A stretch of DNA of 64,000 nucleotides from Herbidospora mongoliensis (GTDB taxonomy: Bacteria; Actinomycetota; Actinomycetes; Streptosporangiales; Streptosporangiaceae), in the NCBI RefSeq assembly GCF_001570545.1, contig NZ_BBXD01000030.1:1-64000 (forward strand). Direction: 5' to 3'. Shown piece by piece: positions 8,680 to 17,754 of the stretch (its first letter is position 1; the number at the start of each line of letters is the position of its first letter). The notes beneath the pieces are model-generated. The model was given only the letters and a program-made list of their open reading frames with translations. It made no database searches and was not told the origin of the DNA. Position numbers and translations under genes: made by a program.

Positions 8680-9957
8680 GTGACGCACGACCACCGCATG
8701 ACCCACGCGGCCGGCACCGCCCTGACTTCGGGCCTGCCGACGAGCGCACCGATGCTCCGGCAGACCAACCTCTCGTTAGTCCTGCGCCACCTTCGTGATC
8801 ACCCGTCGCAGTCCCGGGCGGACATCGCGGAGGCGACCGGCCTTCACCGGGCCACGGTCTCCACTCTGGTGGCGGAACTGCTCGATCGGCGGCTCGTCCG
8901 GGAGACCGGAACCGAACACGCCGGCGCGATCGGCCGCCCCCGGCGGCCCGTCACGTTGCACGGCGCCCACGTCGGCGCGCTGGGTTTGGAGATCAATGTT
9001 GATTACATCTCTGTGCACGGGTCCGATCTCAGCGGCCGGGTGCTCGTCGAACGGCGGATCGCCTTCGACGCCATCGCCGGCGGGCCCGACGTCTCCCTTC
9101 GCCAGCTCGGCCGAGTGGCTCTGGAGGCCGTCGAGGCGATGAAGACGGCCGAGGCCGCGCCCGCCGGGTTGAGCGTGGCGGTTCCTGGTCTGGTCGACGT
9201 GACGAATGGCATCGTCACCCTCGCCCCGAACCTGGGCTGGAACGATCTTCCCCTGGCCGCGCGGCTGTCGGCGGCTCTCGGACCGTGGCGGGTCCCCGTC
9301 ACGGTCGACAACGACGCGAATCTCGCGGCCCTGGCCGAACACACTTCCGGTGTCGCCGCCGGCACGTCTCACCTCGTCTACCTGACGGGCGAGGTCGGCG
9401 TGGGCGGCGGCATCGTGCTCGACGGAAAGCTGCTCCGCGGTGCGGACGGCTTCTCCGGCGAGGTCGGCCACCTGCCGGTCGATCCTGGCGGCACCCGCTG
9501 TGGTTGCGGGAGATACGGCTGCCTGGAGACCAAGGTGGGGCTGGCCGCGCTCATGCGGGCAGCGCTTCCGGAGACCTCTCTCCCGGCCTCCGACCCGGAG
9601 GAGCGGGCGATCGAGATCGCCAGAGGACTGGCAGCGGGCGACCTCCGCATGGCGGAGGCGGTGGCACAGGTGGGCAAATGGCTCGGGCTCGGCGGCTCGA
9701 TCCTCGCCAACCTGTTCAACCCGCGTGTCATCGTCGTCGGCGGTTACTTCGCCACGCTCGCCGAATGGCTGCTGCCCTACGCGCAGGCCGAACTGGAACG
9801 GCTGGTCGTGGCCCGATCAGCCAGCCAGTGCCGGTTCGTCGCCTCCGACCTGGGCTTCGGCGCCGCCTCTCGCGGCGCCGCGAGCACGGTCGTCAATCGG
9901 CTCATCGACCATCCGACCATGATCCCTGATCCGATTCCCCGGCTGGCGCCTCACTGA
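8680..9957 (+). CDS. ROK-family transcriptional regulator (NagC/XylR type)
   Basis: About 425 residues. An N-terminal winged helix (SRADIAEATGLHRATVSTLVAELLDRRLV) is followed by an actin-like ROK sugar-binding domain: VTVDNDANLAALAEH, the zinc motif GEVGHLPVDPGGTRCGCGRYGCLE with its His and three Cys, and GGYFATLAEW near the end. Such regulators repress sugar uptake or catabolic genes and release DNA on binding a sugar. I start at GTG 8680, preceded by AAAGGCGG at suitable spacing; an upstream GTG at 8626 lacks one. The gene downstream encodes a secreted ThuA/sugar-dehydrogenase protein, a plausible target. Confidence 0.9.
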   Translation: MTHDHRMTHAAGTALTSGLPTSAPMLRQTNLSLVLRHLRDHPSQSRADIAEATGLHRATVSTLVAELLDRRLVRETGTEHAGAIGRPRRPVTLHGAHVGALGLEINVDYISVHGSDLSGRVLVERRIAFDAIAGGPDVSLRQLGRVALEAVEAMKTAEAAPAGLSVAVPGLVDVTNGIVTLAPNLGWNDLPLAARLSAALGPWRVPVTVDNDANLAALAEHTSGVAAGTSHLVYLTGEVGVGGGIVLDGKLLRGADGFSGEVGHLPVDPGGTRCGCGRYGCLETKVGLAALMRAALPETSLPASDPEERAIEIARGLAAGDLRMAEAVAQVGKWLGLGGSILANLFNPRVIVVGGYFATLAEWLLPYAQAELERLVVARSASQCRFVASDLGFGAASRGAASTVVNRLIDHPTMIPDPIPRLAPH

Positions 9958-10090
9958 CGGCGCCGGCCCCCAAGAGCCTGGAGGTGGCACCCTCCAGCAG
10001 TTGCAGTACCGCACTCCCCATGTAACAAGTGGCACCAGCGCGGCGGCGCGCGCTTTGCCTGACATCCCCAGTCAGGAAAGGGATTCCCCT

Positions 10091-13000
10091 ATGTCACCAC
10101 GTTCTCGAACGTGGGCCAGGCTCTCCGAGATCCTGCCTTTTAGTAAAAATTCCCTACGGCGGACCGTGGCGGTCATGTCGGCAGCGATCATGCTCCCGAT
10201 GCCCGTCCTGGCCTTCTCCGCCGCTCCCGCCAACGCGGCCGCGGACCCGGAGTTCAAGGTTCTCGTCTTCTCCAAGACGACGGGCTTCCGCCATGACGCG
10301 ATCCCGGACGGCATCGCGGCCATTCAAAAGCTCGGCACCGAGAACAACTTCGCGGTCGACGTGACCGAGGACAGCGCCCTGTTCACTGACGCCAACCTGG
10401 CGCAGTACAAGGCCGTCATCTTCAACTCGACCACCGGCGACCCGGTGAGCACGGTGGACCAGAAGGCCGCCTTCGAGCGCTACATCAAGGCCGGCGGCGG
10501 CTTCGTGGGCATCCACGCCGCCTCCGACGGTGGTTACAGCTGGGACTGGTACCGCAAGCTGGTGGGCGCGTACTTCAAGTCGCACCCCGCCACGCAGCAG
10601 GCGACGGTCGTCACCGAGGACCTCGCCCACCCGTCGACCAAGCACCTGTCCACCTCGTGGACCCGCGTCGACGAGTGGTACGACTTCCAGGCCAACCCGC
10701 GCAACGCGGTTCACGTCCTGCAGTCGATGAACCAGAAGTCGTACACCGGCTCGACGCAGGGCATCGACCACCCGATCTCCTGGTGTCAGGACTATGACGG
10801 TGGCCGTTCCTGGTACACCGGCCTTGGTCACACCAAGGAGAGCTACGTCGAGGCCAACTTCACGAAGATGCTGCTCGGTGGTATCCGTACCGCCGCCGGC
10901 GTCGAGAAGGCCGACTGCTCCGCCTCCCTGAGCGGGAGCTACGAGAAGGTCGCGCTCGACACCAACACGTCGAACCCGATGATGACCGACATCGCCAAGG
11001 ACGGGCGGGTCTTCTACATCGACCGCCTGGGCGACGTCAAGATCATCAAGCCGTCTGGTGGCACCGTCACCGCCGGCAAGATGAACGTCTTCACCGCGAA
11101 CGAGTCGGGTCTGCTCGGCATGGTGCTGGACAAGGACTTCGCCACCACCAACTGGATGTACCTGTACTACTCGCCGTCCACCGGTGGCAACGTCGACCGG
11201 CTGAGCCGCTTCACCATCGTGGGCGACGCCATCGACTTCGCGTCGGAGAAGGTCATCCTGAACGTCCCCGTCCAGCGGGCCGAGTGCTGCCACCACGGCG
11301 GCGGCATGCTCATGGACCACAAGACGGGCGACCTGTGGCTGGGCACCGGTGACAACACCAACCCCTTCGCCTCGGACGGTTTCTCGCCGATCGACGAGCA
11401 GAGCGGCCGTTCCGCCTGGGACGCGCAGCGCAGCTCGGGCAACACCAACGACCTGAGCGGCAAGGTGCTCCGCATCACCCCGCAGGCCGACGGCACCTAC
11501 ACGATCCCCGCGGGCAACCTGTTCGCCCCGGGCACCGAGAAGACCAAGCCCGAGATCTACGGCATGGGCTTCCGTAACCCGTTCCGCATCGGCATCGACC
11601 CGAAGACCGGCAACGTCATGGTCGCCGACTACGGACCCGACTCCGGTTCCGCGAGTGCCACCCGTGGCCCGCGTGGCACGGTCGAGTGGAACGCGCTGTC
11701 GACCCCCGGTAACTACGGCTGGCCGCAGTGTGTGGGCAACAACACGCCCTACATCGACTACAACTTCGCGACCAGGACCTCCGGTTCGGCGTTCAGCTGC
11801 ACCAACCCGGTCAACGACTCGCCGAACAACACCGGTCTGACCAACCCGCCGGCCGCCAAGGCCGCGTCGATCTGGTACACCAGTGCGGTCGACCAGAACA
11901 ACTTCCCCGAGCTCAGCGGCGGCGCGCCGATGGCCGGTCCGGTCTACCGCTACGACGAGGCCTCGACCTCGCCCGTCAAGTGGCCGGCTTACTGGGATGG
12001 CAAGGCCATCTTCGGTGAGTGGAACAACAACACGCTGTTCTCGTTCCAGCTGAACGAGGCCGGCACCCAGCAGATCAAGATCAACCGAATCCTGCGTGAC
12101 ATGGGCTTCATCCGTCCCATGGACATCAAGTTCGGTTACGACGGTGCCATGTACCTGGTCGAGTGGGGCTCGGGCTTCGGCGGCGACAACGCCGACTCCG
12201 GCATCTACCGCATCGAGTACGTCAAGGGCGCCCGCCCGCCGGTCGCCAAGATCACCGCTGACAAGACCGACGGCCCGGCTCCGCTGACCGTCAACTTCTC
12301 CAGCGAGGGTTCGCGCGACCCCGATGGCAACCCCATCACCCTGGAGTGGGACTTCAACGACGACGGCACGGTCGACTCGACCGTCGCCAACCCGTCGTAC
12401 ACCTACACCCAGTCCGGCAACTACAGCGCGGTCCTCACGGTGAAGAACGCCGAGGGTGTCGCCGCTCACGCCAACGTCCCGATCGTGGTCGGTAACACCC
12501 GCCCGGTCGTGAACATCACGCTGCCCCCGCAGGGTGGGTTCTTCGAGTTCGGTGACCAGGTGAAGTACACCATCACCGCCACCGACGCCGAGGACGGCAC
12601 CATCGACTGCACCAAGGTGCAGCTGCAGGCCTACCTCGGCCACGACAGCCACGGTCACCCGCTCGACCAGAAGACCGGTTGCTCGGGCACCATCCAGACG
12701 CTGTCCGACAGCGGCCACGGCATCAACGACAACCTGTACTACATCCTCGAGGCGACCTACGCCGACCAGGGTGGCCAGGGTGGCGCCGGTTCGCTGACCG
12801 GCCGTTCGGAGATCATCCTCCAGCCGAAGCGCAAGCAGGCCGAGCACTTCACCGAGACCGGCCGGGTCGAGGGCGGCACCGGAACCGACGCCGCAGGCGT
12901 CGCGACCGAGACGACCACCGACCCGCAGGGCGGGAACCTGAACATCGGTTTCACCAACGACGGTGACTTCTGGGCCTACAACCCGGTGAACCTGTCGGGC

Positions 13001-15871
13001 ATCGACTCGGTGAGCCTGCGCGTCTCCTCCGCCGGCCCCGGCGGCACGGTGCAGGTCAAGACCGGCAACCCCAACACGGGCACGCTGGTCGGTTCGGTCG
13101 ACATCACCCCCACGGGTGGCTGGCAGACCTTCAAGGACGTCTCGGTCCCGCTGACCAACGTCCCGGCGACCTCCGGGCCGCTGTACTTCATCGTCCGCAA
13201 GCCGGCCACCGCCGGTAACGGCGACTACCTGCTCAACTTCAACTGGGTCGACTTCGTCGGCAAGGGTGTCACCGACAACCAGCGCCCGACGATCACCGCC
13301 TCGGGCACTCCCGTCACGGGCACCGCGCCGCTGAAGGTGGACTTCACCTCCACCGCGTCCGACCCCGACGGCAACACCCCGCTGACGTACAAGTGGAACT
13401 TCGGCGTCACCGGCGCCGCGGAGGCCACCACCGCGAACGCGAGCTACACCTACAACGCCCCGGGCACCTACGTCGCCACCGTCACGGTGACCGACGCCAA
13501 GGGCTCCTCGGCCGCCGCGACGGTCAACGTCAAGGTCGACTCGCCGAACGTGACCTGCTTCTCGGGCCGCTCGGACGACTTCCTGGGCACCACGCTCGAC
13601 CGCAACCGCTGGTCGGTTCTCCGTGAGAACCAGGACCTGCGAGTGGCGGACGGCGCGCTGGTCATCCCGACCTCGGCGACCGAGATCTACAACACCGGGA
13701 ACACCACGCCGGTGAGCAACATCGTGCTCCAGCCCCTCCCCCCGGGTGCCTGGACCGCGACCGCCAAGGTCACTATGCGCGCCGACCAGCAGTACCAGCA
13801 GGCCGGTCTGGTCGTGTACGGCGACGACGACAACTACGCCAAGATGGTCATCCAGGGTCGGGCCGCAGTCGCGACCCCGGACCACGCGCAGCGCATCTTC
13901 CAGTTCATCCGCGAAGAGGCCGGCGCGCCCAACGAGGTCACGGCGAGCAACACCTCCAACCTCGGAGACGCCTTCCCTGACACGTACTACGTCAGGTTCT
14001 CCAGCAACGGCAGCAACCTGAACGCCTCCTACTCGGCCGACGGCACCACCTTCACGGCGATGTCCGAGACCAAGCAGCTGGCCGGCATCACCAACCCGCG
14101 CATCGGTCTCATCTCGTTCGCGAGCACCGGCCAGCGCACCGTTGTCGACGCCAAGTTCGACTGGTTCAGCATCACCCCGGACGACACCGCCACCGGTTCG
14201 ACCGACCCGAACGACGACTTCAACGGCACCACGATCGACCCGTGCCGCTGGAACGCGATCGTGCGTCCCGACTCCGCGACCGCCCGGGTGACCGGCGGCA
14301 ACCTGGAGCTCGACACCACCACCGGTGACATCTACGGCACCGGCAACTCGGGTCCGAAGAACTTCATCCTCCAGACCGCGCCCTCGGGTGACTGGACCCT
14401 GGAGACGAAGGTCGACGCCTCGACGCTGAGTGAGCAGTACCAGCAGGGCGGCCTGATGGTGTACACCGACGACGACAACTACGTGAAGTTCGACCTGCTC
14501 ACCACCAACGCGCCCGGTGCGACCGTGGTGCGTGGCGTCGAGCTGCGTAGCGAGGTCGCCGGCACGGTCACCAACCCGCAGCCCAACGCCAACCCGGGCA
14601 CCGGTGTGGTCTGGCTGCGCCTGAAGAAGACCGGCACCACCTTCGCCGGTTCGTACTCGACCAACGGCACCACCTGGACCGACATGTCGGCGACCGTCAC
14701 CAACGCGGCGGTCGGTTCTCCGAAGATCGGTGTCTACACCATCGGCACCAACCAGCAGGCTGCGAAGACGGTCAAGTTCGACTACTTCAAGCTGACCAAG
14801 GCCGGCGTGGTCGACACGACCGCTCCGACCACCACCGCCACGACCACCCCGACGGCTCCGGCCGCCAGCGGCTGGTTCACCTCGGCGGTTCTGGTCAACC
14901 TGGCCGCCACCGACAACTCGGGTGGCAGCGGCGTCGACAAGACCGAGTACCAGATCGACGGCGGCGCCTGGACCACGTACACCACCGCGTTCTCGGTCGC
15001 CGGCGACGGCAACCACACCGTGAACTACCGGTCGGTGGACAAGTCCGCCAACACCGAGGCGACCAAGTCGCTCGCGCTGAAGCTCGACGTCACCGCTCCC
15101 GTCACCACCGCGGACTTCCTCCCGGTGGGTCAGGGCTCGGTTCCGGTGGCTCTCGCGGCGACCGACGCCACCTCGGGTGTCGACAAGATCGAGTACGCAC
15201 TCGACGGCGGCGCCTGGACCGCCTACACCGCGGCGGTCAACGTCACCGGTGTCGGCGACCACACCCTGCAGTACCGCGCCACCGACAAGGCCGGCAACGT
15301 CGAGACGGCCAAGGCCGCCACGATCAAGATCGAGGAGACTCCCACGGAGCCCACGATCCTGATCTCGGGCGTGTCCGAGGGCGCCTCGTACGGTGACAGC
15401 ACCGACGTCACCATCGCCTGGGAAGTCGCGGGCACCGGCATCAAGACGGTCGTCGGCACCCTGGACGGCCAGCCGGTCACGTCCGGTTCGGTTCAGGAGC
15501 TCTACCGTCTGGGCCTCGGCGAGCACACGCTCACCGTGACCGTCACCACCAACTCGGGTGGCACGTTCACCTCCTCGGTCAAGTTCAAGACGGTCACCTC
15601 GACCGACGAGATCTCGGCCCTCATCTCCCGCTTCAAGGCAGCCGGCCAGCTTTCGGCCACCGCCGCCGCGAAGCTGCAGGACGACATCAACAAGGTCATG
15701 GTGTCGGAGAACAAGGAGCGCGAGCGCGACCAGAAGAAGATCGTCAAGAAGCTCACGCGCTTCATCGAGGCGGTCAACGACCCGAAGAATGTCACCAACG
15801 TCGTCGTGAAGGCCACGCTCATCCGTGACGCCAACGCGCTGATCGTTGAGAACGGCGGCAACCCGGTCTAA
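10091..15871 (+). CDS. Giant secreted ThuA / glucose-sorbosone dehydrogenase multidomain protein
   Basis: 1926 residues. A long signal peptide (about 1-50, ending ANAAA) precedes these domains: ThuA-like, 54-270 (trehalose-utilisation/glutamine-amidotransferase-like fold); glucose/sorbosone dehydrogenase six-bladed propeller, about 285-710 (WMYLYYSPSTGG, CCHHGGGM, GLGFRNPFR-type block); PKD, about 717-806; CBM6-like, about 917-1056; second PKD, about 1065-1150; two concanavalin-like beta-xylosidase-C/DUF1349 type domains, about 1157-1363 and 1374-1570; two OmpL47-like repeats, about 1594-1750; and a helical FIMAH-type tail, about 1837-1926. The start is supported by AGGAAAGGG before ATG 10091. 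It probably acts on surface or extracellular polysaccharide; the substrate is unknown. The preceding ROK regulator may control it. Confidence 0.9.
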   Translation: MSPRSRTWARLSEILPFSKNSLRRTVAVMSAAIMLPMPVLAFSAAPANAAADPEFKVLVFSKTTGFRHDAIPDGIAAIQKLGTENNFAVDVTEDSALFTDANLAQYKAVIFNSTTGDPVSTVDQKAAFERYIKAGGGFVGIHAASDGGYSWDWYRKLVGAYFKSHPATQQATVVTEDLAHPSTKHLSTSWTRVDEWYDFQANPRNAVHVLQSMNQKSYTGSTQGIDHPISWCQDYDGGRSWYTGLGHTKESYVEANFTKMLLGGIRTAAGVEKADCSASLSGSYEKVALDTNTSNPMMTDIAKDGRVFYIDRLGDVKIIKPSGGTVTAGKMNVFTANESGLLGMVLDKDFATTNWMYLYYSPSTGGNVDRLSRFTIVGDAIDFASEKVILNVPVQRAECCHHGGGMLMDHKTGDLWLGTGDNTNPFASDGFSPIDEQSGRSAWDAQRSSGNTNDLSGKVLRITPQADGTYTIPAGNLFAPGTEKTKPEIYGMGFRNPFRIGIDPKTGNVMVADYGPDSGSASATRGPRGTVEWNALSTPGNYGWPQCVGNNTPYIDYNFATRTSGSAFSCTNPVNDSPNNTGLTNPPAAKAASIWYTSAVDQNNFPELSGGAPMAGPVYRYDEASTSPVKWPAYWDGKAIFGEWNNNTLFSFQLNEAGTQQIKINRILRDMGFIRPMDIKFGYDGAMYLVEWGSGFGGDNADSGIYRIEYVKGARPPVAKITADKTDGPAPLTVNFSSEGSRDPDGNPITLEWDFNDDGTVDSTVANPSYTYTQSGNYSAVLTVKNAEGVAAHANVPIVVGNTRPVVNITLPPQGGFFEFGDQVKYTITATDAEDGTIDCTKVQLQAYLGHDSHGHPLDQKTGCSGTIQTLSDSGHGINDNLYYILEATYADQGGQGGAGSLTGRSEIILQPKRKQAEHFTETGRVEGGTGTDAAGVATETTTDPQGGNLNIGFTNDGDFWAYNPVNLSGIDSVSLRVSSAGPGGTVQVKTGNPNTGTLVGSVDITPTGGWQTFKDVSVPLTNVPATSGPLYFIVRKPATAGNGDYLLNFNWVDFVGKGVTDNQRPTITASGTPVTGTAPLKVDFTSTASDPDGNTPLTYKWNFGVTGAAEATTANASYTYNAPGTYVATVTVTDAKGSSAAATVNVKVDSPNVTCFSGRSDDFLGTTLDRNRWSVLRENQDLRVADGALVIPTSATEIYNTGNTTPVSNIVLQPLPPGAWTATAKVTMRADQQYQQAGLVVYGDDDNYAKMVIQGRAAVATPDHAQRIFQFIREEAGAPNEVTASNTSNLGDAFPDTYYVRFSSNGSNLNASYSADGTTFTAMSETKQLAGITNPRIGLISFASTGQRTVVDAKFDWFSITPDDTATGSTDPNDDFNGTTIDPCRWNAIVRPDSATARVTGGNLELDTTTGDIYGTGNSGPKNFILQTAPSGDWTLETKVDASTLSEQYQQGGLMVYTDDDNYVKFDLLTTNAPGATVVRGVELRSEVAGTVTNPQPNANPGTGVVWLRLKKTGTTFAGSYSTNGTTWTDMSATVTNAAVGSPKIGVYTIGTNQQAAKTVKFDYFKLTKAGVVDTTAPTTTATTTPTAPAASGWFTSAVLVNLAATDNSGGSGVDKTEYQIDGGAWTTYTTAFSVAGDGNHTVNYRSVDKSANTEATKSLALKLDVTAPVTTADFLPVGQGSVPVALAATDATSGVDKIEYALDGGAWTAYTAAVNVTGVGDHTLQYRATDKAGNVETAKAATIKIEETPTEPTILISGVSEGASYGDSTDVTIAWEVAGTGIKTVVGTLDGQPVTSGSVQELYRLGLGEHTLTVTVTTNSGGTFTSSVKFKTVTSTDEISALISRFKAAGQLSATAAAKLQDDINKVMVSENKERERDQKKIVKKLTRFIEAVNDPKNVTNVVVKATLIRDANALIVENGGNPV

Positions 15872-15897
15872 CCGGGAAACCGCAGTACAACCCATAA

Positions 15898-15945
15898 CGG
15901 GTGCCCCGCGCGCCATTGTGCGCGCGGGGCACCCGCCTTTGTTTC
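15898..15945 (+). terminator. Rho-independent-type terminator
   Basis: A 16-bp perfect GC-rich stem (15898-15913 with 15920-15935) with a 6-nt loop is followed by cctttgtttc. It lies 27 nt after the ThuA gene stop, so most transcription of the giant gene should end before the small gene at 15965. Confidence 0.85.
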
Positions 15946-15964
15946 AAGGAACGGACCCCCACGA

Positions 15965-16522
15965 ATGAACAAGGCACTGAGGTACGCCCTGGCCGTCGTG
16001 CTGGCCGGTCTCGGCCTGCTGCTCGGCGCGCAGCAGGCCACGGCCGCCGCGGACGGCCCGATCAAGCTCGAGGTGGCCGGCGACGGCGCCCGCAGCGTCA
16101 ACGTCCTGGTGACGTGGAAGAAGGACGGCACCCCGGTCACCGACGTCCTGGCCGCGACCCTGTTCGCGGAGAGCCCCGACGGCCGCACCTTCGGCCCGGT
16201 GGCCCTGATGTCGGCCCCGGAGGGCCAGAACCTCTACAACCCGGCCGAGCCCCTGCCGGACGGCAAGTGGAAAGTCACCGTGAAGGCGACGAAGCCGAGC
16301 AAGGCGCAGGCGTCCACGACGCTGACGTCGGGCGAGGTGGCCAACGTGCCCACGACCGCACCCCTGACGACGGCGAAGATGGCCGAACGAGCCGTGGCGA
16401 CCGAGGAGTCCGCCTCCGAGGGCTTGCCGCTGGCCCAGATCGGCATCGTCGGCATCGCCGTGGTGGCCGCGGTCGTCCTGTTCTTCGTGCTGGTCCGCAG
16501 CAGGCGAAGCTCCGGGGTCTGA
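15965..16522 (+). CDS. Secreted, C-terminally membrane-anchored small protein of unknown function
   Basis: 185 residues. An N-terminal signal peptide ends near QQATAAADG (about residue 28). A beta-rich central domain follows (residues about 30-120), with CopC/YcnI-like strand pattern ELEVAGDG...VNVLVTWKKDGTPVTD but no metal-ligand His or Met cluster. A transmembrane helix lies near the C-terminus (LAQIGIVGIAVVAAVVLFFVLV) with a basic tail RSRRSS. The topology implies an extracytoplasmic domain tethered to the membrane. AAGGAACGG precedes the ATG. It sits directly after the giant ThuA protein gene but beyond a strong terminator. I do not recognise a named family with confidence. Confidence 0.75.
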   Translation: MNKALRYALAVVLAGLGLLLGAQQATAAADGPIKLEVAGDGARSVNVLVTWKKDGTPVTDVLAATLFAESPDGRTFGPVALMSAPEGQNLYNPAEPLPDGKWKVTVKATKPSKAQASTTLTSGEVANVPTTAPLTTAKMAERAVATEESASEGLPLAQIGIVGIAVVAAVVLFFVLVRSRRSSGV

Positions 16523-16542
16523 CCCCGTCGCATCGCTGGGAG

Positions 16543-16577
16543 ACAGCCATCCGGATCACCGGATGGCTGTTTCTTTT
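16543..16577 (+). terminator. Rho-independent terminator
   Basis: Stem acagccatccgg / ccggatggctgt (12 bp) with a 4-nt loop is followed by ttctttt. It lies 20 nt after the stop at 16522 and between convergent genes. Confidence 0.88.
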
Positions 16578-16590
16578 CCCCGGTCGGCGC

Positions 16591-17082
16591 CTACGGCTCC
16601 GTCTGGACGCCCGCGGCATGGGCGGCGTCGAGGCGTTCGAGCGGGCCCGGTCCTCCGTGCGGTTTCGCCGGGGCGCCGAGGTGGCGGGTGCGGAGTTCGT
16701 CCATGAGCTCCTCGACGAACGCCGGACCTTCGTCGCGCATGAGCCGCTGCCGGCTCCGGAGCTCCTCGCTGCCGGGAAGCCAGTCGAGGCCCCAGTTGCC
16801 CAGGGCGTAGATGATCGGGAGCGTCTGGATGCCGGCTTCGGTCAGGCTGTAGCGGGCGCGCTGCCCCCGCGCCGCGGTGCCGCGGGTGAGGATCCCCGCC
16901 TCGACGAGCCGCACGAGCCGGTCGGCGAGGATGTTGGAGGCGATGCCCTCGATCGACCCGTTGAGCAGCGCCCGGAAGTGACGCCGGTCGCCGAAGATGA
17001 CGTCGCGCAGGACGAGCAGGGACCAGCGATCTCCGAGCACTTCGACGGCGGCGTTGATCGGGCACCCGGACCGTGGTTCCAC
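16591..17082 (-). CDS. HxlR-family winged-helix regulator
   Basis: 163 residues. The HxlR core is clear: CPINAAVEVLGDRWSLLVLRD, then FRALLNGSIEGIASNILADRLVRLVEAGIL, and a wing RARYSLTEAG. The open frame extends far upstream, but GTG 17082 is the only start with a strong Shine-Dalgarno (AAGGAGGG, 5 nt away) and gives the right length. The single Cys near the N-terminus is the conserved redox/electrophile-sensing position in several HxlR members. It is divergent from the reductase gene at 17155, with a perfect inverted repeat between them. Confidence 0.9.
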   Translation of the reverse strand: MEPRSGCPINAAVEVLGDRWSLLVLRDVIFGDRRHFRALLNGSIEGIASNILADRLVRLVEAGILTRGTAARGQRARYSLTEAGIQTLPIIYALGNWGLDWLPGSEELRSRQRLMRDEGPAFVEELMDELRTRHLGAPAKPHGGPGPLERLDAAHAAGVQTEP

Positions 17083-17114
17083 GATTCCCTCCTTGACAGG
17101 TGTTTCGCCCCCAA

Positions 17115-17143
17115 TATAGTGGTTGCAAATCGCAACCACTATA
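17115..17143. promoter_or_regulatory. Perfect inverted repeat, likely HxlR operator
   Basis: Arms tatagtggttgc and gcaaccactata (12 bp each) flank a 5-nt centre in the 72-nt intergenic region of the divergent HxlR/reductase pair. The size and position fit a dimer site controlling both directions. Confidence 0.85.
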
Positions 17144-17154
17144 CGGAAGGGGAG

Positions 17155-17754
17155 ATGATGGGCCACTTCGTGTATCCGATGAACGTGTCCCTCGATCTGC
17201 GGATCGAACAGGTCCCGGGAGACAACGGCGCGGGCGAGTGGCTGCGCCTCAGCGAGGAACTGCACCGCGAGTTCAACGCCCGGACGCGGGAGCTCGCCCT
17301 GATAGTCCACGGCCGGGTCATGTACGAGACCATGGAGGAATACTGGCCACGCGCGCCCGCGGACGCCTCGCTGCCGGATTTCATGCGTGAATACGGCGAG
17401 ATCTGGACCGCCATGCCCAAGGTGCTCGTCTCCCGCACCCGCCACAGCGCCGCCCACAACACTCAGATCATCGGCGGAGACGACGCGATCGAGCGGCTCG
17501 CCGCGCTCAGGGCCGAGACCGACGGCGCCATCGCGGTCGGCGGCGCGGCGCTCGCCACCCAGCTTCTCCGGGCCGGACTGCTCGACGAACTGCTGCTCAC
17601 CACCCACCCCTCCTACCTCGGCTTCGGCAGACCGCTGTTCGACGACTACGACCGGCCGATCGACCTCGAACTGCTCGAACAGCGATCGTTCGAACACGGC
17701 GTCACGATGCACCGTTACGCCATCCTGGACACGAAGGAGGCGGGCTCGTGCTGA
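17155..17754 (+). CDS. Dihydrofolate reductase / RibD C-terminal-like reductase
   Basis: About 199 residues of the DHFR-like/RibD C-terminal fold: VYPMNVSLDLRIEQ near the start, LIVHGRVMYETMEEYWP, IAVGGAALATQLLRAGLLDELLLTTHPSYLGFGRPLF. In actinomycetes these NADPH-binding proteins are common partners of HxlR or ArsR regulators; true folate reduction is unlikely. Two ATGs lie in tandem (17155 and 17158) after GGAAGGGGAG; either could be used. The divergent HxlR operator lies just upstream. It overlaps the next gene by 7 nt, so the two are probably co-expressed. Confidence 0.85.
   Translation: MMGHFVYPMNVSLDLRIEQVPGDNGAGEWLRLSEELHREFNARTRELALIVHGRVMYETMEEYWPRAPADASLPDFMREYGEIWTAMPKVLVSRTRHSAAHNTQIIGGDDAIERLAALRAETDGAIAVGGAALATQLLRAGLLDELLLTTHPSYLGFGRPLFDDYDRPIDLELLEQRSFEHGVTMHRYAILDTKEAGSC

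Noticed and set aside
9978-9997. ctggagg/cctccag hairpin after the ROK gene as terminator
   Set aside because: Stem of only seven pairs and no T-run; too weak to call.
10154-15916. A 1920-codon open frame on the minus strand opposite the giant ThuA protein gene
   Set aside because: Long antisense frames are expected in 70% GC coding DNA. Its translation is low-complexity Arg/Gly/Val/Asp sequence with no domain, while the plus strand has recognisable domains.
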